A stretch of 64,000 nt of DNA from Thamnaconus septentrionalis (GCA_009823395.1 CM020514.1:6275966-6339965); one strand, 5' to 3'; positions 51,901 to 63,883 are shown, counted from the first letter of the stretch. Program-made: numbers and translations. The notes: generated from the sequence alone by a model not told the origin.

Positions 51901-52732
51901 GTAGGTCAAAAAGAAAATAAATACAAATAACATTGCACCTCTTTTGGGGTTTTTGAGCATTGCCTGATTTATGTAGCTATGTGAAAGGGAATTTAAGTAT
52001 AGTTTTTCAATATATTCCACGTTTAAGAACTTAAAGAACAGAGCAGATATTATTATTGTTACTACCCATTAAAGGCAATAACTCCACTAGATTTTAGGAC
52101 AAGATTTGTTTCTTATTATTGATTATACAAATAGGTGACATGTTTGTTAAGCTGATTTGGAGTGACATGACGTGAAAATAACCAAGGAAACAAGTAGCAA
52201 TTTTTCTATAAAATGGATGGTAAGAGTCTCTTATGCAATATATTAATAAAATCCGGAACCGTTTGATCACACGAAGGTATTTAAAAATAGTTTCCCTTTC
52301 GATTCTAAACAAAGATAATTTAGACGAAATTTTCTCATCAGTTCTATGGTTGTGTACTTATGTGCTTGAATTGAATTGAATTACAGACCTGGCCGGCTGA
52401 CAGAACTCACAGCCTCTCTTTTCCACGCACACGTAGAAGCTTTTGCCTTTAGTCGGCCCGTCCTTTACGCCAGTTTTTAACATACAAACGCTACCTGTTT
52501 CAGAAGACAAAATAAAAATCGAATGATTTCACAAAGGATTTTAAAAAAACGTGCACCCTTCGTCAAAAGTGGACATTTCCAGGAAACTGCAGTGTCATCC
52601 ATCCCACAATTTAACGCGAACAGTATAAATTACTCCAAAAGACTCCTGAAATGTCTCAAAGTTGACAACGTACTTGAATATGATGACAAATTAAAGTGAC
52701 TTACCGTGGCTAGCACATAAAACTTTTTCCAT
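42916..52732 (-). CDS. ttf2: TTF2, transcription termination factor 2 (SNF2-family ATPase), complete
   Basis: ATP-dependent factor that releases RNA polymerase II transcripts, notably at mitosis. The 22 coding exons are 52705-52732, 52389-52494, 51783-51869, 51623-51692, 50314-51120, 50056-50176, 49314-49654, 48222-48303, 47996-48121, 47693-47843, 46917-47022, 46574-46758, 46033-46186, 45816-45907, 45589-45674, 44924-45066, 44646-44825, 44093-44151, 43619-43772, 43363-43445, 43156-43230 and 42916-43060. Phases agree throughout, giving 1126 aa (human about 1162). An N-terminal GRF-type zinc finger ([10 protein letters not shown]...[13 protein letters not shown]) precedes a charged linker. The SNF2 ATPase has Walker [10 protein letters not shown] at about 548-556 and a DEAH box at about 693-696, followed by GTPIQNN. 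The helicase C lobe has [22 protein letters not shown] and DRIYRVGQ. It ends [10 protein letters not shown]. Start and end match the human protein as recalled. It is head-to-head with cenpj. Confidence 0.95.
45214..45573. mobile_element. hAT-like MITE in ttf2 intron 15
   Basis: Starts CAGGCGAGGGCAAACTACGG and ends AAGTCAAAACCCCTG. The flanks gtctaaca (45206-45213) and atctaaca (45574-45581) match at 7 of 8 positions. It ends only a few bases inside the intron from the exon 15 donor at 45587-45588. Confidence 0.75.
48391..49232. mobile_element. Long TTAA-flanked MITE interrupted by a second repeat
   Basis: Starts TTAA-AGGTTAAGTCAGTAATA and ends TTACACACTGGACCT-TTAA (flanking TTAA at 48387-48390 and 49233-49236). 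At its TTTTACCAATAT motif the element is split by the tandem repeat at 48801-49154. The motif resumes afterwards (GCTTTTACCAATATAAAAAT), showing a nested insertion. It is in ttf2 intron 7. Confidence 0.7.
48801..49154. repeat. Two tandem copies of a 180-bp teleost interspersed repeat
   Basis: ATCTTCTATG...CCTATTCAGGGTCACAGG...CCTACGGAC occurs twice in direct tandem, with the period fixed at 180 bases (48811 against 48991). The second copy has one extra G (GGGTGACACCC against GGGTACACCC). The sequence is familiar from many fish genomes. Its class is not decided here. Confidence 0.8.
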
Positions 52733-53467
52733 CTTTCCGTCAGCGCCAACCGTCTATTCCTGAAAGAACATGCGTTGGTTGTATTCCGGCGATTTCGCAT
52801 CGACCAATCAGAGGTGTTAAAAAGAACATCCGGCGTAAGAAGTGTCAGTATAAACGAGCTCACCTAAAATCTAATCTAATATAACAGATAACACATTAAT
52901 ATAATATCTTTAAACAATGAATTAATAAGAAATGTTTTTTAAAGAGGACATTTGATTTATAAAAAACTGAAAAGTAAATTGAATTGCAAAACCCATTAGC
53001 GCTGCGACATTTACTTTGAAAATCATTTTCGACACTTGTGTGACGGGATGAAACTTGTTTTTATTTGGATTTTATTTAACTTAAACTTAAACTGTGCAGC
53101 AAATTTTGATTTTGTAAATACATCTTGCACAGTTTATTTGACAGACAAATAATAACGCCACTGTTAATGCGAAGATAAAAATCTTTGACTACATTACCCA
53201 CAATCCCAATGCCTTTCATTTCTGTCGTGTCGACTCTCGCGGGCTTTGTGTCGATATGGCGCTGTGCTTTGAAACTTCTGCCCGTTTCGTGCCAACAACA
53301 TCCGCTTCTATTGGGGTGACACTCGTGTTTTGCCATTGTTATCTTTAGGCTAAGCGCGTTATGACACTGTTATTCATGCAGCGAACTTTTAGACCTCGTC
53401 ACCACGGTATTACACTTGTAATTAACTTTCTCCTGCTCCACAAAACGTAGCCTCCACACAGCAACAG
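52733..53467. promoter_or_regulatory. Bidirectional promoter between ttf2 and cenpj, with cenpj 5' UTR exon 1
   Basis: Divergent start regions lie within about 700 bases. The plus-strand donor GCAACAG|gtaagc at 53468 ends a non-coding cenpj exon 1, whose intron runs to the acceptor at 53921-53922. A CCAAT box (52804-52808) is on the ttf2 side. ACTACATTACCCACAATCC (53188-53206) resembles the ZNF143/STAF consensus found in bidirectional promoters. TSS positions are inferred. Confidence 0.55.
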
Positions 53468-53948
53468 GTAAGCAGTGACAAAAGTACAGCTAACTGTTAG
53501 CGCCCATTATGCCGAAGATTGTTAGACACGGTGCCGTTTAAAAATCATCATCGATTCGAATTTTGACCTTTATGAAGACGTGACTCCTTTGCGTTCCAAT
53601 GTCATCACTTTGTTTTGCTGTCAACGATCTTTTTGCCATTTACGGAATAGCTGTTGAGTCACTGGCAGTGTTAGTAGCCAAACAGACGCTGACTGTGAAT
53701 CGACAAGTCTTTTGTCGTGACGCGCAATTGGATCATGTTCAGCGCGACACCTTGTAACGCTACTCATGAAAACAGGCTAATGATGTTTCGGCTGCCATAT
53801 ATAGAATTCCTGGATCTGGGCATCAACTCTGCATCGTGTGCTGACTGCCGATGTTTATTCGCGGTGTGATTACCCTCTAACCTGTCACCATAATCTGTCT
53901 CTAAATCCCCTTCTTATTTAAGCTGTGGCCCGAGACTGCGCGGTCAAC

Positions 53949-54394
53949 ATGTCATCTCCAGAGCGGACTCACTTCTCTCAGGCAGACTTCTTGGCACGCT
54001 GGATGCCGAGTAGCACCCGAGCTGGAGTGATCCTCAGTCCCTGCCCGGATTTGACCGGCACACTGCGACACACCTCGGCGGCGGCGGCGGCGGCGGCGGC
54101 ATCCGGCGTCCCGCCACCTGAAGACTCCTTCACCTCGGATTTCGCTCCTCTGCCCGGCTCCGTGGACAGCAGCTTCCTCGGCGCGGATGGAGGTGCCCGG
54201 TTGCCAGGAGGAGAGAGGAGGGCCGGTGCCGTCGAGCCGCTGACAAACGCAGATGGAGGGCTGGAGGGTCTGGATGCGATGGGAAGCAAATCACAGCAAG
54301 TGCCTCCAATGATGAAGCTTGAACAGGTGAGAATGAAATGGATACTCTGAGGTGAAACGGCAACAAATAACAGTTCAGGTATCCATTTGTACTA

Positions 54395-54439
<45 letters not shown>

Positions 54440-57400
54440 GTATATATATAAATATATACGTGTGTGTGTATGTATGTTCAGTTCAGTTTAGTTTATTCGG
54501 TCACAATTGTCAATGTACGAATAAACAATAGCAATGGATACAACAACAACTATGTATGTATGTATACGTATGTATTTACTTACATATATACATATATTTA
54601 TATATATGTATACATGCAGTGTATATGTACACTGCCAAGCACTCAGGTTGGATGCTAGCTGCATTTCATTGCTCTGTCCCTATGACATGTTCACTGACAA
54701 TAAGGTGGAATCTAATCTAAATTGCCATCTATTCGACTTGAGAAATCATTTTCTGGTTTGTAATACCTAAACAGGCGTAAATGTAAATAAATCCCGTAAT
54801 AATACTTCAATTGACATCTTATTCACTGCTCAGAGATAAACGGGAAACCTGCCAGAAATTACCACGCAAAAAACATTTCCGCAGACGATGATGGTTGATT
54901 ATATCACTGCCGCCTGGCTACTTAACCCTATTAACATCCACCACACACACACTTCTAAATCTGAACACGCTCATTGAGTCTTCCCGCTATTATTAGTGGT
55001 AGGTGGCATGTTCAAGGCTATTTTTGCTGACAGTCACGAAGTCTGCGCATGCAAGAAAGGTGGCTAGCGCTGCAAATGTGGCGACTAATCTAGTACTGTA
55101 GTGTGTTGTGTGGGCCACGAATTACTAGCAATGATATTTGTGGCATTTGTGTCACATTTAATTGACATATCGCTAATTATTGAATCCTATCAGTCTGTTC
55201 GAGGTTACCTTTTTCTGGATCCGTGTCTGTGAACTACTTACTTGAAACACGCTGGTGCTTCGGTTGGATATTAAACACATTGCTTTGTGCGCTTGCAGTT
55301 GAGAAAATGGCAGCAGCACATGCAGGAGCAGCTGAAAGCCAGTCAGTTAGAGGAGCTACTTCTCCAGCAGGAGGAGCAGCAGAGGCAGCTGGAAAAGATG
55401 AATGGATCCAAGGACAGTACAAAAGGTATAAATAATAATAATTTTGTCTTATCGAAAACTTGTAGAATTCCAATAAATGTTTCATTTCAATGCTGTGTTG
55501 TTGTTTTTTCTCTTTTTTGCCAGATCAGTGGAAAGTCGTAGAAAATGACCAGGAACTGAGTGTCAATGTGAGCCATTTTCATGAGCAGGACGACGCAATA
55601 ATACAGAGCAATGTTGTGAAGTTGCTTGAAAACACCAGGAGAGCAGATAAAGCTTACCATGACAGGTACACGTTGACTGTCGGAAGAGATGAAATGGAAT
55701 CATTCTGCCCGATTGCAACACGGTATCGTAACTGCGTTGCTGCAGTTGTGTTTTGTTGTGAAAGTTTGAACACTCGTCGGGTGTAACTTGTGTGCTTGGC
55801 TTGCGCTTCTTTCCAGACCAGTCGGTGGTCATAAGAAAACCTTTGAAGAGTTGTTGGAGGAGCAGCTGAGGCTAGAGGAGCAGAGGTTGAAGTCTGTCCG
55901 GCAACAGGAGGTAAGACAGTTATTATTAGATATATTTTTAAACTTGGGCTTAGAAATGTCAACGAAATGAAACAAATAACCAAATAATGATAACAAACAT
56001 TGCGTGTCCTGACTTAACCAGAGAGAAAACGACCAGGTTCCGCTGAAGAGGGCCTTCCTAAAGCGAGGTCAGGGCCTTGCAAGATTTGCCAACACCCGTA
56101 AAGCTTCCCTGCCAAAGACCGAAGAGAAGAAGGACACCAAATTGCAGCCACAGGCCAGGGTGATAACACGCAGCAACTCGGAGCCTGCAGCCTTCCAGAG
56201 AGACATCACAAATGGCCCTCAGCGAGTCCCCGTCCAGCGTAAAACTGCCAAGTTGAACAAGGAAAACCGACTCAGAGGTCTCATCTCGCCGCCTCTGGCC
56301 ATCGGCGTTGAAAGCAAGGCAGCGCAGACCAAAGTCCTGGGGTGTCATCAGAGGCAAAACACCGAAAGGCCCGACTCATTTCAACCTGAACCACCCAAGC
56401 CACGTCAGTTCGGACAAGGGAAGGAGCAGAAGAGTAGGAAGGCGGTCTTGTCGCCTGCGGCTACGCTGAACTCTTGCAGCAGCTTGCAGCCGAACCCCGT
56501 GATTAAACACGGGGGCATCACGGCAGGGCCGCAGCAGAAGACGGAGGACACCGCGGCAGAGACAAAGCGTGGGCCAACAGTGGGGTCAGAAGGAGGGAGG
56601 CCGGCCCTCCGGGGCCAGGTTCCGCAGGATTCCTTCGAGCTGTCGTTCCAGGAGAAGCTGCAGCGCTGGGAGTGTGACAGGCAGCTGGAGAACATGGAGC
56701 TGGGAGAGTTTGAGCTGCTGGAGCAAGCGGCCGATGAGCTTTCCTTCTCCTCCAACTCCTCCTTTGTCATGAAGGTACTCCATCATGGTTTTAAGTTTGA
56801 GGAAAAAGTCTTTAGTTCTACCTAACTGTATAAGTCTATCATAGACTGTCTGAAAAATGGAACACGAAAAAGAAGTAATGGAGTGCACTGACTGGAAAGA
56901 GAGACATAGTTGAACATTTTCAAAGTGAATTTTGCATTACGTGAAGCCGTTGATACTCTGAATACTCTGACTAGAACTTGTGGATTTTTACTAATTGGTA
57001 ATATTTAGAGATTTTGAAGAAGAAACAGCAACATCAAGTGTTTACATTTTAGATTGCAATGTCTTTCACCCTCCTGAGCTCGCCAGTGAGCTACAGCGGC
57101 CTGTGCGCCTTCTTCAATGTTGGTATTTTTGAAACTCGAGTAGTGACCCTAATTACGAAACGCGTTGTAAGGCAGCTGGATTGTCCACACCTGGCTTCCT
57201 TAGAAATATGGTGGTGCATAATGGCAGCTAACTGGGAGCAAGGCCCTTGCCCTATGTATATTCTTATATATATGAAAACCATTGTAAGGGTAGGAAAACC
57301 AAATGACTTTGGTCATTTGACTGCAATTTTACAATCTTATTAACGCATTTATGGTCAGTACATTAAGCTTTTACCAATATAAAAATCATAAATCAAGCTA

Positions 57401-60400
57401 AATATTAAACACTGGACCTTAAATTAGATTTCTCCCACCTTTGACTGGTTCTTGTCTTGCAGGTTCTCCAGATGGACCAGCTGAATGAAGCCAGGGGGCT
57501 CAAACCGCGGCGGCTGTCGTCCACCCCCATCAAGTCGCCTCCAAAAAGTGCACGTCAGAGGTGCGCCAGTCTGGGCAGCAGCGGTTTTGCGGAAGTTCCA
57601 CGAGCACCGAACGCGGTCAGAGCGAGAGAGGAGAAGCCGACGGACCAGGTGCACCAGGTGCGCCAGGTGCACCAGGTGCGCGTTGAGGACAAGGAGGAAG
57701 ACGACGGCGCAGGGGACGAGGAGCACTGGAATTCCGATGCCACGTCCTTCTGCGTCTCCGACCTCGAAGACGAGGACGTGGCCTCAACCCGGCTCCTCCG
57801 TTTCCCAGCGCCCTCTGCTTCCCGGCGCAGCCTCACCAGCCGTACGACAGGCGGTCGTACCAGGACCCCGGCAGGGACGCCGCCTCGGACGAGACGCAGG
57901 ACGACGAGAGCGACGACGTCCTCAGCACCGCCGAGTCCACCCTGACCGAGGACAAGGACGGGAGGCGGGACGGAGTCGTGTTCGACGACGACGAGACGTG
58001 GTACGATCCGGAGGACACGCCGGCCGTGTCGCCCGTGGAAGGCGGACGAGCGTTCGAGGCGCTCAGCGATAGAATCTCGCCGCCGGAGCGACGGCTGTAC
58101 AGGAGCGCAGGGACGAGCAGAGCCGTGGACGCCATCGCCAGGCCGGCCGCTCAGGAGCCGGATCCTCCCCTCACGCCTCCTCCTTCTCAGCTGATGGTGA
58201 AGCTGTTTCCCTCGCTGAAGGCAAAGGCCCAGAATGAACCTCTGGCTCCTCCTCCTCCTTCTCATCCTCCCATTGTCGCTTCAGTATCAAAAAACTCAGA
58301 GATGGAGACTGGTGAGTTCGACACCTGTGAGGAAAGTCACTTTCTTTGTGTCACGGTGCTGATAGACACGAGCCACGTGCGCACATCAACCTTTACTTCA
58401 GTTACAAATGCCAGTCATCTGCATCGTTATGACTGAACTATCGAGGGCAGTGAAGCCCAATGTGTAATCACACAAAGCAAGATAAGACGATATATTTCTT
58501 CATATACTAACTTTGGCGCAAGATGTTCTCTGTGCCGTGTATGTTGTACACGCTGATGTATTTTAAACATGGACACAGCACTTTTCCCTTTATTATGTCT
58601 TCATACATCTTTCAGATATGCCTTAGGACAGTGGTTCTCAACTGCTGGAGTCTCAGGACCCAATTTTTTTTTCCTTATCATGAAGTCGCGACCCAAATTT
58701 ATTCCACAGCACTCAAAATTATTGAATTGAATTGTGTGTCCTGCAAAAGGAATGCCCAACAGTTTCTGTATAAATATTTATATTTTAAAATTCACCCCCC
58801 ACCCCTCCCCGCCTCAAAAAAAGGAAACGGCCCACAAAGCCGCGACCCAATCAAAACAGCTCCATGACCCACTTTTGGGTCGCGACCCACCAGTTGAGAA
58901 ACGCTGCCTTAGGAAATGTTGTGCTGAAGATTCCTTACTGCAGTATTACTACTGTATAACGACAACCCCCTTGTGCCATCCAGGCCAGTCTGACCAGTCC
59001 AGGCTGCTGAGGGAGAGGCTGGCTGAGCTGGAGATCGAAATTGAGCGATTCAAGAAGGAGAACGCCGCCCTCACCAAACTCAGACAGGAGAGCGAGAGAA
59101 ACCAGGAGACTCTCAGGTGACCCATGCTGGTTTGAAAGTGACGTCGCTTTGCTTCACTTCACTGACTAACACTTTATTCCCCCCGCCGTTTGATTTTTTT
59201 TCGTCCCTTAGGAAAGAGCGTCTGCAGTTCGAGCAGACGAAGGCCGAGGAGCTGGCCAAGTTCGAGGAGTACAAGAGGGAGCAGAGCAGCAAGCTGCAGA
59301 AGGAGCGCAAAGTGTTCGAGAAGCACCTGTCGGCCGCCAGAGCCATCCCCGACAAGAAGGAGCGGGAGGAGATCCAGGTGACAGTGAGAGGAAACCGACC
59401 AGCCTTGAGCGAAAGGACAGAACGCGGTGTGCTAACAGGAGCGCTTGTCTTCCCCCCGCCAGGCCTTGAGGCAGCAGCTGAGCGCCCTGCAGGAGGAGCT
59501 GAGGGGGAAGGAGAGTCGCTGGGCCTCCACGCACAGCCGGCTGCGGCAGCAGATCGAGTCCCTGCGGCAGGAGAACACGTCTCTCAGGGACGAGGTACAC
59601 GCTCAGACCCTCTCTTGCCCCCGGACCCTGACCCCCCAACGTCTGGCTTTATTGGGTCTAAGGATAAACACTCCAGAACCCCCGAAGCTCACTTTTCTTT
59701 CAATTGAAGGTCCGAACGTTGGAGAAGCTCCGCCTCAACTCCTGGAAGAAACCTGCGCCCGTGAACGCAGTGACAGAAACGAAGGAGAGCCCACCAGTAC
59801 CCGATAACAGTGTGCCGTCTGTTACCAAAGGAGTCAAGTTTGCCGTAAGCCTTTTTCAGCTTTTTATTAACCACAGCATGTTCTCTGTAGTGCAAAAGTA
59901 CGAAAAATACAGTAGATTGAAGAGTTGAATGTCAAAGTGAACGAAAAGCTGGATGAGGGAATTACGGAATCTGCTATTCACTGACCAAAGACCGCTCGAG
60001 TTCTTGAAGGTGAAGATGTGTAATATTTGGAGATTTTGAGAAAAAAACATTATTCTGCAGCGATCTTACGTTCCCGCTCCCTCTGCCAAGCTTGCCAGTG
60101 AACTACGGTGGCTTGCGCAAACAAACTTGGGTACCTCGTTCACCTTCTTCTTGTTTGGTTTATTCGAGGATGCGAGTGCTCACGATAAATTCGAAACTCA
60201 CCGTCAGGCAGCTGGATTGTCCACACCGGGCTTCCTTAGAAATATGGAAATGCAAGATGGCAGCTAACTGGCAGCAAGGCCCTCGCTCTGTGTATATTCT
60301 CATATATTGGTAGGAAAACCAAAGAACTTTAATTGTACTGCAAGTGTACACTTTAATTAATGTATTTACGGTCAGTTTTTTAAGCTTCTACCAATATAAA

Positions 60401-62565
60401 AATCATAAATCAGGCCACATTTTACACACTGGACCTTTAAACCTTGTGTTTGCCTTATTCCCATTTACCGCAGACAAAGACTCAGCAGTCTTTTCTTAAT
60501 CTGCAGAGCCCCCTCGACTCGAGAGGAAGCAGCAGCAGCCCACCGCAGAACAGCACCGTAGCAGCAGCCAGGACGAACTCCAGGGAGGGCGGCCAGTGTG
60601 CCTCAGGTACCAGTTCACGTCTTAGGAAAATAAATGCTTGGTTTCTGCTTCCCCCTGGTGGTCAGGAAAGGTTGCAGCAGGCATCACCTCCAGTTAAAAT
60701 CTCTGGGATTCATTACAAGTTTTCTGATGATCAGTCTTTCAGCTGTTTTAGAGATCGTTTTAAGACTTTTTGTTTTTTGCTCTGAACACAGTGGGGATAA
60801 AGAGTAGCCTTCGAAGGCCATCAGCTCCAGCAACCTCTTCCTCTTCTTCCTCTTCTTCATGGTTCGGACGGAGGTCAGAGGATTTGTCGGCCACAGCCAG
60901 CAAGAGCCAAGACAATCCAGTAAACCAAGAAAGTTCACGGAGCAGCTCTCCGGTACGGTTTAACTGATCTGCTCAAGCACTGATGTTCTTTTTAAACCAA
61001 TTTGAAGACACTGCTACACTTCATCAACGTTTTTTCTATACATTTATTTTGACATCTCACATCAGAAATCAGACTGTCCGCCAACGGAGTCTGAGTGCAG
61101 CGAAGCCGACGAGTCAGAATCAGCCGAGGATGTGATCAAACACCCTGACGGAAAGGTGAGCAGACTTCTAGCTACTCAGGTGGGCGTTTATCTTCAGCTG
61201 TGATTCCAAACGGGACTCTATTCTTACTCTAATACAGTGTAGTGTGGTTGGAACCAAGGGTTTAACAGCCGTTTTGAGAGATTTTACCACTTGCATCTTT
61301 GTCCCTTGCAACACATCCAGAGTACATGATCAGGGTTAGGGTTAGAAGAATGTCTTATTAACAATAAACAACAAAATAGCTCCTATTTATTTGTGTGCCT
61401 CTGATGCAGCCAAACCTTTTTAAACACACACACATAAAAAATCTCGAGCAAATATTAAATGACAATAATTGGAATTGAGCAAAAATTTAAGGGTGTCCAA
61501 AAACTTTTTTCCACTAAAAGTGCAAACAAGCGTAACCGTTGCTCCGTCGTTGAGGTCGAGGTCAGAAGTTTTGGAGAAGCCACTGACAGAACTTTGGCTC
61601 TCCTTCCCTCCAGGTAGAAAAGGTTCTGGCCGGCGGCGATCGCCTCATAGTCTTTCCCAACGGCACCAAAAAGGAGGTCTCAGCAGATGGGCTGACTGTC
61701 AAAGTCACCTTCTTTAACGGGGACACCAAGGAGGTCACCGCTGACCAGAGAGTGGTGAGTGTTTGCTGGGGATTCAATAAATGCTCATGCACTTCAGCTG
61801 AACATAACTGCGTGATTGCGATGCCTTTTCACATCCTCAGATCTACTACTACGCCGAGGCCCAGACGACGCATGTCACCTACCCTGACGGGCTGGAGGTC
61901 CTGCACTTCCCCAACAACCAGACAGGTGAGAGCAGAGCTGTCAGCCTGAAGAGGAGCCCGCTGTGAAATAACCACAGTTGCGTAGGAAAGTGCGGACTGC
62001 ATCCCATTTGGACACTTGCTAAAAACTGTGTGGACACTTGGCCCTAAAAATCGGATTTGAGAAGGAATCCGATTTGAATCTGATTCGCCTGCAGTCTGAA
62101 CGCAGCCAAGGCTTTATTTTAGGTCCTGTATGTGACCGCAAGTCTTCACGTTTCCATTTCAGAGAAACATTTCCCAGACGGGCGAAAGGAAATCACTTTC
62201 CCGGACCAGACGGTGAAGAACCTGTTTCCGGACGGCAGGGAGGAGAGCGTGCTGACGGACGGCACCATCATCCAAGTCAGCCCGTGAGTACAGCGAGACA
62301 TCACCGGTAGAAACCATGGGAGGTCTTCTCGCCTTCAAGGACTCGGTCTCTCCTCCTCTCTCCTCTCCTCAGGGACGGCACCAAGGAGATTCACTTCAAC
62401 ACGGGCCAGAAGGAGATCCACACCGGCGAGTACAAGAAGAGGGAGTATCCCGACGGCACGGTGAAGACGGTCTACGCCGACGGTCGGCAGGAGACCCGCT
62501 ACCCGACTGGGCGGCTCCGGATCAAAGACAAGGACGGCAACGTGGTCATGGACAACCGACTGTAG
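53949..62565 (+). CDS. cenpj: CENPJ/CPAP, centromere protein J (centriole assembly factor); frame conflict in exon 7
   Basis: Centriolar tubulin-binding protein that controls microtubule growth in procentrioles. The coding exons are 53949-54326, 55299-55425, 55524-55665, 55817-55910, 56022-56774, 57463-58311, 58984-59116, 59212-59377, 59463-59594, 59710-59844, 60474-60606, 60792-60952, 61066-61155, 61614-61754, 61841-61925, 62163-62283 and 62373-62565. Total about 1255 aa if the exon-7 conflict is resolved (human 1338). Seen: Gln-rich coiled coil; [14 protein letters not shown], resembling the PN2-3 tubulin-binding region; the [20 protein letters not shown] coiled coil through exons 8-11; a C-terminal TCP10/G-box domain of YPDG-type beta repeats ([29 protein letters not shown]) that binds STIL. 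The 849-nt sixth coding exon (numbered exon 7 counting the UTR exon) enters in phase 0 and must leave in phase 1, so one base is unaccounted for near 57780-57800. The ATG at 53949 is in a good context; a non-coding exon precedes it. Confidence 0.93.
54397..54435. repeat. (CA)n microsatellite in cenpj intron 2
   Basis: About 19 CA units followed by alternating TA/TG sequence to about 54475. Confidence 0.9.
56988..57418. mobile_element. TTAA-MITE, longer subfamily, in a cenpj intron
   Basis: Shares GCAACATCAAGTG, GCCAGTGAGCTACAGCGGCC and CTTTTACCAATATAAAAATC with 48391-49232. It ends AAACACTGGACC followed by TTAA at 57419-57422. The left end has lost its AGGT terminus, so the left border is approximate. 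Confidence 0.6.
58629..58906. mobile_element. hAT-like MITE (copy 2) with perfect 8-bp target-site duplication
   Basis: Starts CAGTGGTTCTCAACTGCTGG and ends CCACCAGTTGAGAAACGCTG. It is flanked by identical ccttagga at 58621-58628 and 58907-58914. It is 278 bases, non-coding, and in the cenpj intron before the exon at 58984. It is related to 6484-6733. Confidence 0.9.
60010..60436. mobile_element. TTAA-MITE, longer subfamily, second cenpj copy
   Basis: Shares CTTGCCAGTGAACTACGGTG, GATTGTCCACACCGGGCTTC and CTACCAATATAAAAATCAT with the other copies. It ends TTTTACACACTGGACCT followed by TTAA (60437-60440). The right end is only about 35 bases from the next cenpj exon at 60474. The left border is approximate. 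Confidence 0.6.
62045..62113. mobile_element. Half copy of the 99-bp hairpin MITE
   Basis: ATCCGATTTGAATCTGATTC followed by GCCTGCAGTCTGAACGCAGC matches the right half of 5624-5722. The left inverted end is missing. It lies in a cenpj intron. Confidence 0.55.
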
Positions 62566-63171
62566 CTGCCATGATGGCTTTGCTCCCGGCAGCTTATAAA
62601 CCGAGACTGACAGACTGATGCTCCACACAGTTTGGGTTTGGTGCTCTTCTTCTTTGCTCAAACAACCCCAGCCGACAAGCCTCAGGAAGTCCAAAGCCTT
62701 TTTTACTGTTCCATTTTTGGGAAACCGGTTCTTGGAATTGAGGTTTCACTTGTTCTGTCTGAACAGGCATTCAGGGTTTTATTTTTAAAGGGCAGATATT
62801 GGAAATGACACTCCACCTCGTGATTCAATGCATCTCAAGCTTACATGTCTTACAAGGAGCTTACCCAGCATGCCTTTCTTCCTTCAGAAAGGTATTGAAC
62901 ATGCAAAGCAGCAGCTGTGGGTTTCTTGGAAAGACAGGAGTTGTACAAGCGGATCTACTTTTTAAGTAAAGTTTTATAAAGGCTTTAGTTTTACTTGGAC
63001 AATTTGTTATCTCACTAAATATTGTAGATTTTTTCCCCCTTTTCTTACAGTTGAAGCCTAGGAATGATGAAGGTAGACTCAGCCTCCCTCAATGTGTAGG
63101 TTAGGGTTTTTGATATTTAAATTTTGATTTGTAAAAATGTTAAATACATATTTATTTTTTAAACTTGTACA

Positions 63172-63202
<31 letters not shown>

Positions 63203-63215
63203 TTCAAAAAATATT
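62566..63215 (+). other. cenpj 3' UTR with polyadenylation signal
   Basis: After the TAG at 62563-62565 the sequence becomes AT-rich and non-coding. A canonical AATAAA at 63191-63196 follows a T run, and the transcript probably ends within about 20-30 bases of it. Confidence 0.65.
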
Positions 63216-63883
63216 TGGAGGCATGCATCTTTGTTGTACCAACGGCGCCTTACAGGCTGAACAACGGTGCAAAGAAACGACTGCAGGGTTGAAAGACAAC
63301 GTCAGAATTTAATCTGAAGTCAAAGGGAACAAAACAAAGGGCTCAGTCAAAGGGACGCGAACACAAAAGCCCGGACTCTGAGTCAAACTTGGACACATTG
63401 AACGAAAATTGTCCGCAAACGTTGAAAAAACTGAGAATAGATAATAACTAGATATATAACAAATATATAGAAAGACATAACAAGAGGCAGTCTGAGGGGG
63501 AATTTGTGGACATGGAAGAAAAAAGATGGGATAACATTGAGGTAATATTCAACTATTTCCAAATCTTATCACCTTGTTCTTATTCTTATTGCTCTTTCTG
63601 AGCACGAGAGCCCAACAAAGGCACCAGTTTTAGCAGTGAAGCTAAATATGCTGCTGAATTATAGTTTTTGAATTATAGAACTATAGACTTATTCTAACTG
63701 TAGGATGAAGGTGACTTGAGTGAAGTTTGGGATCAAATATATAAATCTGAAAACAAACTAACAGGGCAGAGACCAGACCCTCAGATCTGCGAATAGAACC
63801 AACACTGCCTGTGTGTTCATGGCATGAAAGAAACTAAAACCTCACATTAGCTGTGGTTGACGGAACGGCCACCCGAGTCTGCT
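63216..63883. other. Gap between convergent genes; probable 3' UTR of the right-hand gene
   Basis: No coding exon. The side next to 63884 should be 3' UTR of the minus-strand gene, although no minus-strand AATAAA stands out. Confidence 0.4.

Noticed and set aside
57744..57808. Accepting a 65-nt intron in cenpj exon 7 as real
   Set aside because: It fits the frame and the acceptor is good. However, the donor is weak, the length is unusually short, and an indel or sequencing error is equally able to explain the conflict. Kept as a finding, not annotated.
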